From assembly GCA_036346205.1 (NCBI GenBank), contig JARFJB010001495.1, forward strand, positions 7,037,001-7,101,000: DNA of 64,000 bases, read 5' to 3'. Of this stretch, positions 1-12,926 are shown piece by piece (position 1 is the first letter of the stretch; the number at the start of each line of letters is the position of its first letter). Under the pieces are notes generated by a model. That model worked only from the letters and a program-made list of their open reading frames with translations. It was not told the DNA's origin and did no database searches. The stretch is from Vesta saturnalis (taxonomy: Eukaryota; Arthropoda; Insecta; Coleoptera; Lampyridae). Position numbers and translations under genes: made by a program.

Positions 1-1
1 A

Positions 2-350
2 CATGCATCATTAATGCGATATCGAGTTACACCTTTAGGATGTGGAAAGAGTCCTTCAGAAATGCTATTTGGACAATACATTAGAACACAATTGAGTTTG
101 ATTCGTCCTAAATTGTTTTAAATTATGACTGTGTGTTCAACAAGAACTAATGGTCAAGATTCATCTTTACATACATTTTTCAAACTTGGTCCAATCAAGA
201 AATTATTCTGGATCATCAATATCGAAATTTGGAACTATTGTTAAATATTTAGAGAAACTACATTATCTAGTGGAACTAGATGATGGGTACGTACTCAAAC
301 GTCACATAAATCAACTTCGCACATGTTTACGAATACTTCTTGATCTATAA
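2..350 (+). pseudogene. Gypsy-type integrase C-terminal remnant
   Basis: This is the tail of an LTR-retrotransposon integrase, truncated by the window edge. Frame 2 (2-121) reads RYRVTPLGCGKSPSEMLFG followed by IRTQLSLIRPKL, the conserved stretch just after the catalytic core in Ty3/Gypsy integrases. After a frame change, 150-350 reads VELDDGYVLKRHINQLRT, the usual C-terminal barrel ending in RRHxxQLR. A stop at about 119-121 and the frameshift make it inactive. No LTR is recognisable downstream. The assignment rests on motif order and spacing seen directly; the superfamily call (Gypsy rather than BEL) is inferred from the HINQLR ending. Confidence 0.8.
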
Positions 351-924
351 CTGCGGCAGCAGATTATTGGAAAAAGCGTCTGGATAATACCATTCCAACG
401 TCCTTAAAACCATTTATCGCATTCATAGAAGATTTTTATGTAAAACTCAATAAAATGATTGATATTTGGAACACAGCAATAATACGTTCATGTTTATTAG
501 TTAGTTAGCCAGTTATCTTATAATTCAAAGAGAAAATGGGTCAACGGGTTCATGAAACTAATATAGACGGGTTACGGTCTGCGTGTTGTGTAGGGAGGGA
601 GGCTTAACATTGTTTTGTGAATGTTTTTTTGTATTCCAATTATATTTAATATCTTTATGAGTGAAATATGACCTTCAACTATTAAAATTACGGGATCATC
701 TTTGGTCGGCGTAACACGTGACAAAATAGTTCCAGGTCCATACATCCCAAATTGGTGCAGGTAAATATAGCTCATGGGAGAGCTCAACCTTTTAATTTCT
801 CCTTCATCAAGTGTTAATGGATTTTGCATTGACGTTAAAGATATGGAGCATTTATAAAAAGTAAAGAAAATGCAGATGAAAACTTCTCAATTATATTTTA
901 ACAGGTATCTTCATACTTTCGCCA
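351..924. other. No recognised gene; one unexplained short ORF on the minus strand
   Basis: The stretch holds an 85-codon minus-strand ORF at 572-829. Its middle reads GPGTILSRVTPTKDDPVIL followed by IVEGHISLI. The pattern G..(I/L)....P..D.VILIVEGHI is reminiscent of a cyclic-nucleotide-binding beta roll, but I cannot place it in a family. A clear splice acceptor before it is not visible. It could be a lone exon of a host gene or chance. The rest is AT-rich and featureless. Confidence 0.2.
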
Positions 925-1862
925 GTGTTATGTAGTAAATTATTTAAAATATTGCTTAATGTAGGTATTTGGTGTCAGCTAAATGCAGTAGCATTTCCAA
1001 GATTACAGAATAATTTCATTAATTTCCGGTCCTTTGGTAAACCTAAGGGTACAATACATGAAATAGAAAATCTAGAAAACGAAGAAATTAAGGTTTTGGC
1101 GATTGTTGAAGCAAATCCAAGAGTTTCCTGTAAAGAAGTTGAGTCAGAGTTTCAAAAACAAGAGTATCCAAGATACTGAAACGTCATAAGTATTATCCTT
1201 ATCAAATTCCAATTTAACACCAACTAAATCCTGGCGATTCCGAGACGGGAACTAGTTTCTGTCGAAGGGTTTTACAAAAGTGTCAAGAACTACCAAATCT
1301 TGGTAGAAATGTTACATAATCTGATGAAACCCACATAAGTAGCGTAGGAATATTCAACAGACATAATATTCGCCATTGGTTAAATGAAAACGTTCATCCA
1401 ACTTTTGCTCATCAAACGCATGGTTTAATATATCCAGCGTTATACTTGGGGATAGAATAGTATTCCATATTTTCTAAGGAAATCTTAATACTGAGTGTTA
1501 TTTAGAAATACTGAACTAACGACTACCAGACTTGTTGGTAGACATTCATGAAAAACATCTTCCAAATATATATTTTTTCAACAACACGGTGTCTCAGCCC
1601 ATAATGCTTTGGCACTGAGGAATTACTTAGAAAACCGTTTCCCAAATTGTTGGATTGCAAAATTCAGTTCGGTGTTATGGCCTCTACGATCTCCAGATCT
1701 GTTAATAATGGCCTTTTTCCTATGGGCTTTTCTGAAAAACGTAATTTATCGAAACCGTTATAATACGATTCAAGAACTACAGCCTGCTGTAGAAGAGGCA
1801 TTTCGTAAGGTGCAAGAAGATGTTTGAGAGAAAATGGCAATCAGTTTAAGAAATTTATGTAG
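925..1862 (+). pseudogene. Dead Tc1/mariner-like (DD41D-type) transposase
   Basis: A cut-and-paste transposase remnant of the IS630-Tc1-mariner superfamily. The N-terminal helix-turn-helix region is open at 925-1179 (TIHEIENLENEEIKVLAIVE, then NPRVSCKEVESEFQ). The catalytic domain continues in shifted frames: SDETHISSVGIFNRHNIRHW carries the first Asp, QQHGVSAHN stands where family members have QQDGAPPH (the Asp is lost), and SPDLLIMAFFLWAF at about 1690-1730 stands where they have SPDLTPxDFFLWG (third acid lost). Several stops lie between 1200 and 1600. No terminal inverted repeats are visible. Two of three catalytic residues are missing, so it cannot be active. Confidence 0.85.
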
Positions 1863-2894
1863 AATATATTTAAAGTATATCTTCTATTTCATTTTAGTAT
1901 TTTGTTATTGATCTGGTTTGTTTATTTTTTAAATTGTTCCGTTTCTGTGGTATACTGAGTTTACGATGCTTATCTTGCCTTTTTCCCAGAAAATCCTTCT
2001 TATGTCTGTTAGTTTTAAAAATAAATATCTCGACGTTTATATTTTTGAAAAGTTAAGATAGAACTGCAGCTGGTGGTTGCCAATCCAACTATGGTTACCA
2101 TTTAAAAAAATACAAGCTCATTTTATTACTCAAAAGCTACGCCCCCTAGAAAATTTCTAAAACACGCCACTGAATTCGGCAATATACACGTACCGTTGAC
2201 GAAATATATCATTATAATAGTTATTAAGCGAGTTATAAGACCTGGAAAAAGGTGTAGAAAGATTTTGACCACTGGCTTTAAGTCGAAAACAAACGAAGAC
2301 ACTAAATTTTCAATTTTGCCATGAAATTTACGTCAACAAAGTGCGTGATTTGATGATGTGAGCAACCATCCCCTTATTCTCTATCAAAAACATTACTGAT
2401 TTTTCATTTTTTTCGTATGGTCAATAACTAATTTGCTTCTTCCTTGACAGTTCTCCTACAACCAAAGCCAAGTCAAAATGTTTGTATGGTAAACCATCAG
2501 CCACGCGAGGCGTAACCTTTTTTCGTCCTATCACTTTCTTTCTCAATTTATTTTATATTTCGAATGATCGTCGCGGTTGTAAAAAAATCATTCCTGGTTA
2601 ATTAGCATATATTGGCATTGTGCATTGTAGGAATTAACTGTGGACTTGAGAAAATATTCCCGGAATTCTTTTAATCTACACCTTTAAGAATTGTTTTACC
2701 CCAAATGCTACAGTTGAGTTCTAGTAATGTTCACGTCACATACGCCCTGATTTTATAATAGTTTTTAATTGTAGTAAAAAATGCATTAACCCATAGACTA
2801 CTACAAAAAAATATCCTACCGAAATTTAAAGCCCTACTACAGTAATTGAAATTGGCCCATTTTTGATCAAAATGCACAACATAACTAATTTATC
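1863..2894. other. AT-rich stretch, nothing recognised
   Basis: About 1 kb of AT-rich sequence with no ORF of note, no inverted repeat and no tandem array that I can see. Confidence 0.6.
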
Positions 2895-2966
2895 TACCTC
2901 GTTGATGGAATGGTTAGAGGACTTGCCTGTCGCCCAAGCGGCGCGGGTTCAAATTTAGCCGAGGTA
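2895..2966 (+). tRNA. tRNA-Asp(GUC)-like sequence, probably a pseudogene or SINE head
   Basis: A 72-nt segment with a perfect 7-bp acceptor stem (TACCTCG at 2895 with CGAGGTA at 2960). It has an A-box-like AATGGTTAGAGG, the anticodon loop CTGTCGC (U33 then GUC, Asp) and the B-box-like GGTTCAAATTT. CCTCGTT, TGGTTAG, GCCTGTC and GGTTCAA all match eukaryotic tRNA-Asp in order. The D stem and the T stem are poor, and the B box ends in TT instead of CC. It is therefore more likely a decayed tRNA or the head of a tRNA-derived SINE than a working gene. A run of five T follows at about 2971. Confidence 0.4.
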
Positions 2967-3728
2967 GCTGTTTTTCTACAACAGACCAACGTACTCCTTT
3001 TTCTCAAATATGAAGTAAAACTGTAAGCCCGTGGCAATACAATGTTTAAAACGTTAAGTGTCCTCCCTTACGAAAGGTGGAATTACTTTAGTAGGTCAAA
3101 ATTTTAGAGACGAGTAGTGCTAACGACTATTAGTGCTTGATGCTCATAGCATACCCTGACATTTCCGTTTGTGCCTAGATATCGGCCCACAAATACAAAG
3201 AAAATCGACTCAAACACGGGACGTTATTACTCAATTCAACAATTTGGTAGAAATAAGAAAGCCTAATAATGTTGTGATTAAGAACCAATACCTTCCTTTT
3301 TTGGATTCGTGTATTTGAATAGAAATTATATAAAATTTATACGTTTCGATAAACATTACAGGTACTGGCGTTTAAAGTGGTAAAATCAATTACTACTAAA
3401 ACTTCATTCCATTTAAAAGTCTAAATGAATTACCCAAGACAAAACCGGCAAAAAATTTAAAACCTAGCGTTATTTAATGAATATAATTGTTATGATACAA
3501 TGAAAATACGATGCATACATTTAGCCTAATTTTAATTCTAAATCATTGCAACGTTGTGATGACTACAGATATTTAATTAGTAAAGTAATTACCTCAAGGT
3601 CTACTGAAAACACAGCAAAAAAGCCTACAGACACGGAAAAACAACAGTAAGTCGTGCCATTCTGCATTTTTTTAATAACAAGATGTCAAACACTAATTAA
3701 TCGGATATGTCCCTCTTTTGTATGTGTG
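2967..3728. other. No feature recognised
   Basis: AT-rich, without long ORFs, inverted repeats or RNA motifs. If 2895-2966 is a SINE head, its body would lie here, but I cannot define an end. Confidence 0.5.
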
Positions 3729-4135
3729 GGGGGGGGGGGAGTGCGTAGGTGGGTGGGTGTGTGTATGTGCGTGAGCGTGTGCGTGTGAGTATACGTGTAC
3801 GTGCGCGTGTGCGTGTGCGTGTGCGTGTGCGTGTGCGTGTGCGTGTGCGTATGCGTGTGCGTGTGCGTGTGCGTGTGCGTGTGCGGGTGCGTGTGCGTGT
3901 ACTTGTGCGTGTGCGTGTGCGTGTGCGTGTGCGTGTGCGTGTGCGTGTGGGTGTGCGTGTGCGTGTGCGTGTGCGTGTGCGTGTGCGTGTGCGTGTGCGT
4001 GTGCGTGTGCGTGTGCGTGTGCGTGTGCGTGTGCGTGTGCGTGTGCGTGTGCGTGTGCGTGTGCGTGTGCGTGTGCGTGTGCGTGTGCGTGTGCGTTTGC
4101 GTGTGCGTGTGCGTGGGTACGTGCTTGCGTGCGTG
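3729..4135 (+). repeat. (GTGCGT)n minisatellite
   Basis: About 400 bp of near-perfect hexamer GTGCGT repeats with a few variants (GTGCGG, GTATGC, GTACTT). It is open in two plus frames (all Val-Arg or all Cys-Val), which is purely a result of the repeat. Alternating purine/pyrimidine GT and GC steps make it a candidate Z-DNA former. Confidence 0.95.

Positions 4136-6562
<2,427 letters not shown>

Positions 6563-6607
<45 letters not shown>
6563..6607. repeat. (TA)n microsatellite, right flank of the MITE
   Basis: About 45 bp of TA directly after the right arm. It is probably the other half of the array into which the element inserted. Confidence 0.9.
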
Positions 6608-6615
<8 letters not shown>

Positions 6616-8324
6616 ATTACGATGTAGTTTTAATAAAATTATTAAAATTGGCATCTGTAAAATTCATAAATTTCTAGCAATGTTTTAATTTATATTTATT
6701 AATATAATTATCATTATCACCACGTTTGAGTCCCATGAAATATTTTGAGATGAGTTGCATTAATAAATTATAATGTATTTGATTACAACTTCAGCATGTT
6801 GTGCCATCACTAATTTATTATGATGGTTAATGTTAAACTTGTTTAATAAAACTGCCTCGACTAGCATCCCAGGGGATAGAGTTCAGTATTAGTTCAGCAT
6901 AAAAAAAAACATTGAACTTTTGCATTAGGTTCTCTTGGCAAAAATAAAATCAATTGTGATTTTAAAATAAATCTGGATTTGTATATTCTCAACTTTATTC
7001 AAACACCTGTAATTATATAACACGTTGCGCGCATGTGATTATCATTGACCTGAATTTTTGCACATATTTCATTATGACAACAATAACGAAGAAACATTTT
7101 CGGTAAGTATCATTTGCTTTTTAAAATAATATTGAATCACTATAAAATTAATGGTAGTACTATTTCCAGACTAGTATATAATTTACCTAAATCCTTTACA
7201 CATATTGTTACGTGTTTAATTGGAAAACGTTTCTTTTTGATAACGTTCGTCATTTTGTCAAATTTACTTACTAAAATCAGCAATTTATTCTTAGGTTGAA
7301 TGCTTCCAATTCACTACTTCGCAAATTTTTACGAATCTCTAATTGCATTTAAATTAACGTATGTAACATTCGTACACATCTCTTATTTAGTTAAAATAAG
7401 TCAAATTTAATACCTTCAGCGACATCTCTAAGATTTCGGATCACTTAATATAAAGCAGCTAAAAAGGAACCTGGGATCTATTAGGGTCAAATAATATATA
7501 TACATACAATAAATACATATTTTCTACACATTTTAACTTTTGGAAACAATGATTAAATACAAATCTTCTCAAGTTCGTAAAATTGATTTTAAGGTGTTGG
7601 CCAATTTTTCATTCTTCCTTTTTAAGAACGCCCTTGATGGTGGATGTTGAGTTCCTAGAGAATTTTTTGTTTCTGGTTCTGGATGCAGAAGCATCATTTT
7701 TTTTTGGAAAATTTTCACTTAAAGTAATACTTGGTTAAGTAGAAATGTTATTAACGCTTTTAAAATGCGGATATAATTGAAATTATTCATTCGTCCACAT
7801 CTTCGGTTTTCGAATATAAAAGCATTCAATACTAACTCTTTATACATAAAGACACTTCAATCGAAATTACGTTAAATGTTCACTACCGCCTCGTTTGTCA
7901 CCTGTAAGAGCATATCTGTACTACCTACATTTCTAACCGCATTCCTTCTTAAATTTTCTGCTCACATTTTACTGTTACGTTACATCCAAAGTACATGATT
8001 ATCGCTGGAAGGCATAAGGGCCTTGCTGACATCTATGACCATATACGTGAAGGCTGCTAGATCATTGGAATAGTACCCGAAATTTGCAAAATTAAATAAG
8101 TAGTAGTTTCAACAATAAAGGTCAGATCGTTTTTTTTTCTTTATCACCTGGTTACACGATTGTGTTTCCAAGTTTCAAATACACCTAGGAGGTTCTTAGT
8201 GAATTTCTACAACGAAAATATATGGACTGATAATATTAATTTTGTAATCATATAATTGGGAATTGTTACCTCTTAATTAAATTTACATATTTAAGGTGCT
8301 TCCAGCAGTTCACTTTCACAAAAT

Positions 8325-8330
<6 letters not shown>
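6608..8330. other. No gene recognised
   Basis: About 1.7 kb of AT-rich sequence. The short ORF at 7114-7299 has no recognisable domain. No inverted or tandem repeats were seen. Confidence 0.5.

Positions 8331-8356
<26 letters not shown>
8331..8356. repeat. (AT)n microsatellite
   Basis: A 26-bp AT dinucleotide run. Confidence 0.9.
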
Positions 8357-8994
8357 TCACTAAGTCAGTTTTGAATATTTTTGTACTCAATCACAAGTTT
8401 TTTGACTTAATTAATTCTAGCTTCTGTGGCTACATTCACCCAACGATTTAACTCCTGTGTTGATTGCAATATACCGGGTGTAACGATTATCTGTATTACG
8501 TGAACTACTGCAAATGTTAAACATTTAATTTGATGTGAGTTTATAATTTTGTCTCGTAATCTTTATGTGTTATGTACATTACTTTTTCTTGGCGACAAGG
8601 TTGTTCGGGCCAGTACATTTCCTATAAATTTTAGTCGAGCCATATGATGATATGATGGTTAGACACGTGGCAACATGCACATAGGTAATAAATAGGGTGC
8701 GGATTTTTAAGCACAAAAAAATGACAAATAAGCTTAGAAAAATAAAGAAATAAGCTTTAAAATCGTGATAAAACCTTATATTAAGCATAAAAAAATGAAG
8801 TAAAAATATTTATTTATTACAAGATTAGAACATATTTTTTAACAAAATATTTAAAACACTAATTATTTACGGAATATTTTATGCAATACAGGAAAAGAGT
8901 TATATTTCACGTAAAACATTAAAAATTAATTATATAATGAAAAGTAATCAATACAAATCTTAATGTTCACCATGATAACAACTTCTTTCAACAT
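8357..8994. other. No gene recognised
   Basis: Contains an isolated ACCGGGTGTAACGATTA at 8473 that resembles the terminal motif of the window's TA-target elements, without a visible partner. The minus ORF at 8579-8788 is not recognised. Confidence 0.4.
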
Positions 8995-9372
8995 CTATAC
9001 TAGTGATAGGTGCATATTTAAATTTTGGTAGCAGTGGTGTACTAATATCAATATCAACATCCAAGCTGTCCATAACTTTCCCCAGAAAAACGTTTGATAT
9101 TTTCTGTGAAACTTTATAACCTGCATTTTTTTTTCCAAGATTGCATCTAGTTTGCTGTTTATTGTTTTCGCTATTTTGCCTTTAACATTAAATGCTTCCG
9201 TGCGAAAGTGTTGAATTATTTCTGTTGATTTCGTTAAAAGCATGTCCTTTTCTTCTAAATTTTTGATTGATCGGCTTACGAACCCATAATTGGTTTTTAA
9301 AAATGCCAGGTTTTGTTGTAGCTCCTGGTTTTTTACGAGCTCTTGGCATTCCTTGATGGAATTAGAATGAAT
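8995..9372 (-). pseudogene. hAT-like (CGGBP1-type) transposase fragment
   Basis: One minus frame is open from about 9372 down to a stop at 8995. It reads LVKNQELQQNLAFLKTNYGF, then VSRSIKNLEEKDMLLTKSTE, then SKLDAILEKK. The pattern LAFLKTNYxFLxxxIxxLEExxLxLxxS followed by KLxxxLxKNPG is the C-terminal helical region of hAT-derived transposases related to CGGBP1. The zinc finger and the catalytic core are missing. Its N-terminal side runs directly into the Penelope fragment, so this is a junction of two broken elements. The family call is from memory of the pattern. Confidence 0.55.
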
Positions 9373-9700
9373 GTTCTGCTAGTTCGATGTATGTGGCTTC
9401 TTTGAGTTTCCGAAGAGTTGTGTTCTCGTCCTTTGCCACTATCTGTATGTTGTCCCACTGGATGCGGTGGTCTTCGTTCCAGACATGTTCGGCGATTCTT
9501 GATCTTTCTGTTCCGCCCTTGCGGACGTTGTTCTTATGTTCCTGCGTTCTCACTTTGAGTGGTCTACTGCTCTTTCCTATGTACGCTCTGCCGCAGAGCA
9601 TCGTAGGTTGTATACACAATTCTTGGAATTCTGATCTTCGTTGCATGGTTTGGTTTTGGTTAGTATTTCCCTGAGCGTTCTGGTCTATTTGAAGGCATTG
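9362..9700 (-). pseudogene. Penelope-like retroelement GIY-YIG endonuclease fragment
   Basis: Penelope-like elements carry a C-terminal GIY-YIG nuclease that nicks the target. Here the minus-strand ORF 9362-9646 reads LCGRAYIGKSSRPLKVRTQE, then SRIAEHVWNEDHRIQWDNIQ and LRKLKEATYIEL. YIG, the Arg of the following helix, the AEHxWNxxH block and the terminal KEAxYIE Glu are all present. The upstream GIY strand (IRIPRIVYTTYD) lies in another frame around 9650, so a frameshift separates them. No reverse transcriptase is found upstream, and the protein ends early at AEHSF where hAT-like sequence begins. A 5'-truncated, broken copy. Confidence 0.8.
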
Positions 9701-9796
9701 CGTATCTTGTAATTGCTGCCTATTCTTCGTATTTTATATGAGGTATCTTGTATATATGGTATTGTCGCTGTATATTTAGTTTAGGTTTAGGTTAAC

Positions 9797-10327
9797 CGAA
9801 AAAGAAGTGCGTCGAAGTACGATATATTCGTTATTAAAGGAGGTATCAAAAAAAGTTATTTACAAGAATTATGGGCAACTTCAAAGTTCACATTATAAAA
9901 TTATTTTCGTATTTACAGGGTGATACATATTACCAGGGTAAACAAAACATATTTTTATTTAAATAGGACACCCTACATATTATTTCAAATTTAGATTAAG
10001 CTCATCTCCCCCATACTTCCAATATAGGGTTTCATTACGTTATACAGGGTATTTCAAAAGTCAATTGTACACGAAAATCATTCTCATTTCAACGTATTCA
10101 AGTATTGGAAGACGAGCTTAATCTAAATTTGAAATAATATATAGGGTGTCCCGTTTAAAAAGAAGTATGTTTAGTTCACCCTGGTAATACATAACACCCT
10201 GTAAATACGACAGTAATTTTATAATGTGAAGTTCGAAGTTGCCTACACTTTTTGTAAATAACTTTTTTTGATATCTCCTTTAATAACGGATATATCGTAC
10301 TTCGACGCACTAATGCCTCACCCTATA
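9797..10327. mobile_element. Foldback MITE with ~210-bp arms
   Basis: A near-palindromic element. The left arm from about 9800 reads GAAGTGCGTCGAAGTACGAT and the right arm ends in ATCGTACTTCGACGCAC at about 10306. The interior is also mirrored: TTATTTACAAGAATTATGGG with its inverse near 10245, TTTCAAATTTAGATTAAGCT at about 9985 with AGCTTAATCTAAATTTGAAA at about 10115, and paired ACAGGGTG/CACCCTG boxes. The loop is about 90 bp around 10050. The outermost bases no longer match, so the exact ends and target duplication are uncertain. No coding capacity. Confidence 0.78.
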
Positions 10328-10349
10328 AGTTCTAAAAAATGTATATTGG

Positions 10350-10422
10350 ATTACTCAGTGACTCAGCGGTAAAGGTATCAGACTAGTAAGTGAAAGGTAC
10401 CAAGTTGTAATGATCCTAAAAT
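10350..10422 (+). repeat. tRNA-derived SINE-like head
   Basis: GTGACTCAGCGGTAAAGGTA (A-box-like TGGCTCAGYGGTWAAGG), followed by CAGACTAGTAAGTGAAAGGT and then a decayed B box, GTTGTAATGATCC. The order and spacing resemble tRNA-derived SINE heads. No poly-A or simple-repeat tail can be assigned. Confidence 0.35.
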
Positions 10423-10739
10423 TCATCACATATTAATTATCCAATCCTAGCACAGAAATTCCTATCAAAACTTCTTTTCTATTTATTTCCTCAAACTGAA
10501 TGTAGTATCGTTTATAAATCCTATCAGTTTCCCACTCCTTTTCCCTCTCCTAGTAAATCCCCTGTAAATATCCGCGCTCACATTCACTCATCCTATTCTA
10601 TTTCGACTCGAATTTAATTCAACTTGGTCTAGAAATCCTGACCAGTGAATATCAAATTACCTGCCTGCTTATTACAACCTGCCTGTCATTAATTCCGTCC
10701 TAACCTGCCTGACATGTTTTCTGATCTCTCGATATCCTA
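10423..10739. other. Unassigned C-rich stretch
   Basis: More C-rich than its surroundings, with CCTGCCTG-type short repeats at 10660-10715. It may be the eroded beginning of the tandem region that follows. Confidence 0.4.
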
Positions 10740-11400
10740 GTTCCAGTTATCAAAATAATTATCCAGAAGCGAAAGTACCTATTTACACTTTGCCGGTGTT
10801 TGTACCACGAGGAATAGTAAGTACTTACCCTAGTTACCTGGTTCTACTACTGGCGGATTCGGCCCCAAGAAGTAAGGCTACTTTAGGAAGCCCCTTTCCT
10901 CTCTAATCCTAGTAACCGAGAAACAATCTCAAATCTGCCCTATCGGTGTACGTACCTCGAAGGATAGATAATTAATGTTAATAGTATGGCTTTATTAATG
11001 GTGGTTTTGACCCCAATTATAAGGTAATCCTATACTGTGACATCCCTATAATTTTCCCTATTACCCTTGTATAAACCTGATCCCTATCTAACATCTGTTT
11101 GGTGTTAGTACCACGAGGGTGTATAGAAATAGTTAGATATCCATCTAATCCAGATTCACAATATAATACCCATACCGTTACCAACTTAGAGTAAATCGGA
11201 TCGCTTTAATTTTCCCTATTACCTTGGTGTAAGTCTAATTCCTATGTACCATTCATTCGGAGGTAACACCCCGAAGACTGCATAGAAATCACTAATTAGA
11301 TAACCGATCCTGATTCACCAGTATAAAAATTATACCGTCACCAGCCACTTATAAGAATACCACTTACCCCTATATCCTCCCTCTGATACACACCCTCTTG
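10740..11400 (+). repeat. Decayed ~155-bp tandem repeat, about four units
   Basis: Landmarks recur at about 150-160-bp steps. GTGTTTGTACCACGAGG (10797), GGTGTACGTACCTCGAAGG (10943), GGTGTTAGTACCACGAGGG (11101) and GGAGGTAACACCCCGAAG (11259) are one series. TTTTCCCTATTACCYTKGTR (11053 and 11209) and the AATATAATACCC..ACCGT / AGTATAAAAATTATACCGT blocks follow in register. The last two units are clearly homologous over their length; the first two are much more diverged. Confidence 0.65.
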
Positions 11401-12541
11401 AACTCGTGTCCGAATTCCTACCACCTGGTATCGAAACCAAATTATCCTATCACATGGTGCTGTAATTTCAATTAACATCACCAGAATAAAATTCACAAAA
11501 ATTTTATTTCATCTAACCCCAGTGCTAATTATTAAACATAATTTAGCGCACCACACTTCCATTTCACATGGTTTAAACTTTATATTAAAATTTCTCCATT
11601 TAATTACCCGTGTAATCATTTTACATCAGAAAAGTTAAATAAATCATATTGTATTACACATACTTCATTTAGTACAATTGCCTTCAATCTATTTTAATAA
11701 CATACAATAAAAATTAATTCACATTCACAAATTTTACAATACAACACTAACAAACAGCTGATTATAGCAATTGCAAATGTTGGTGTATGTTAAGGACATC
11801 CTAACCAGTTTAAGTACCTCAGCTTTCCAGTCAATCTCAAACAATTATATTCAATTGATTAAACCTCCTCTAAGTCACATAGGTTTCAACCCTTATATGC
11901 GGAATTACTCACCAATTCATTATATCGAAGAAACATAACAGAATCACTGTCTTACGTGATTGAAGTTGTTGCTCCAAAAACAGGTCATAATAAAACCACT
12001 CGGTCCATTTATCTTCACCCCCATTATCCCGACCGAAATTCATTATTATTAATTAATTATTATTACACTTAACAAGAAAAAAAAACCCGCGGAAAATAAG
12101 AGACATGCTTAATGAAATTTGTTACAGCTTGCGACCAGATGCGATCTAACCCGAAGCCAGATTCCGACATCGGATTCAAACCACAGAACTGAGTTTATTT
12201 TAATTTTTTTTAAGCCAGAATAAAACTTTTTTTGTTTCTATATTATTTAAAAGTATTATATTTTAATTTCGTACGCAAATTATATTCTTAATATACTTCT
12301 TATATATTGTGTTACTTTATTCTAACTCAACCCATCATACACTACAGTGTTGAAAATCGCCAACTGATCCTCCCCTGGGATACTGAGGTAGCAAACCTGG
12401 GCAATTAATAAAACAATTATTGCACACTCGTTTAGGGTGTTACAAAGTTCGAATCTGAGAGTAGTCAAGTGCTTGGAAAAAAATTATATGTAACATATGA
12501 ATTCAACCCAAGTGCGAAAACAGTCCTTCTCAGGACTAAGC
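11401..12541. other. No gene recognised
   Basis: AT-rich, with CCC-containing patches to about 12030. No ORF of note and no inverted repeats found. Confidence 0.5.
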
Positions 12542-12576
12542 CTGATGACGGAAGCAGAGTCCGCTTCCGAAACGTC
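12542..12576 (+). ncRNA. Hammerhead-core-like motif
   Basis: CTGATGA at 12542-12548 is followed by a 6-bp stem II (GGAAGC...GCTTCC, loop AGAGTCC) and then GAAAC at 12569. CTGATGA and GAAA framing a hairpin is the conserved core of hammerhead ribozymes, which are known in Penelope-like retroelements. A small hairpin (GTCC-TTCTCA-GGAC) lies just upstream and could be stem I, but I cannot build a convincing stem III or cleavage site. One unpaired C between CTGATGA and stem II is non-canonical. I regard it as a possible relic. Confidence 0.3.
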
Positions 12577-12926
12577 GCGCTCAAAAAGCAAAAACTGTGG
12601 AAATAGGCCGATGGACTCCACTAACTGTTCTATTTTCATACACTTTAGCATATAGTTTCCTCCTACTATGTTAATTGATACAATTTCTTTTCTTTTTGTT
12701 TTAGAATAGAAGCATATTATGTTACCAGACTAGAATCTACTTATTTATATGGATTACATGAGTTTTATAGACTCCGCCGCCTGCTCTACACTTCCGAAAG
12801 TGCTCGGAAACTATTAACATGAAAATTATATTGTTCAGCCATGATAATTACTTAATACTTGTGAAATTTGAATTAACTTTTGTACTTAGATTTATATTAT
12901 TTTCAACTTCTGCAACTTGCGCTTTT
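12577..12926. other. No gene recognised
   Basis: AT-rich flank between the motif above and the mariner-like element. The plus ORF starting at 12819 runs into the element's inverted repeat. Confidence 0.5.
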
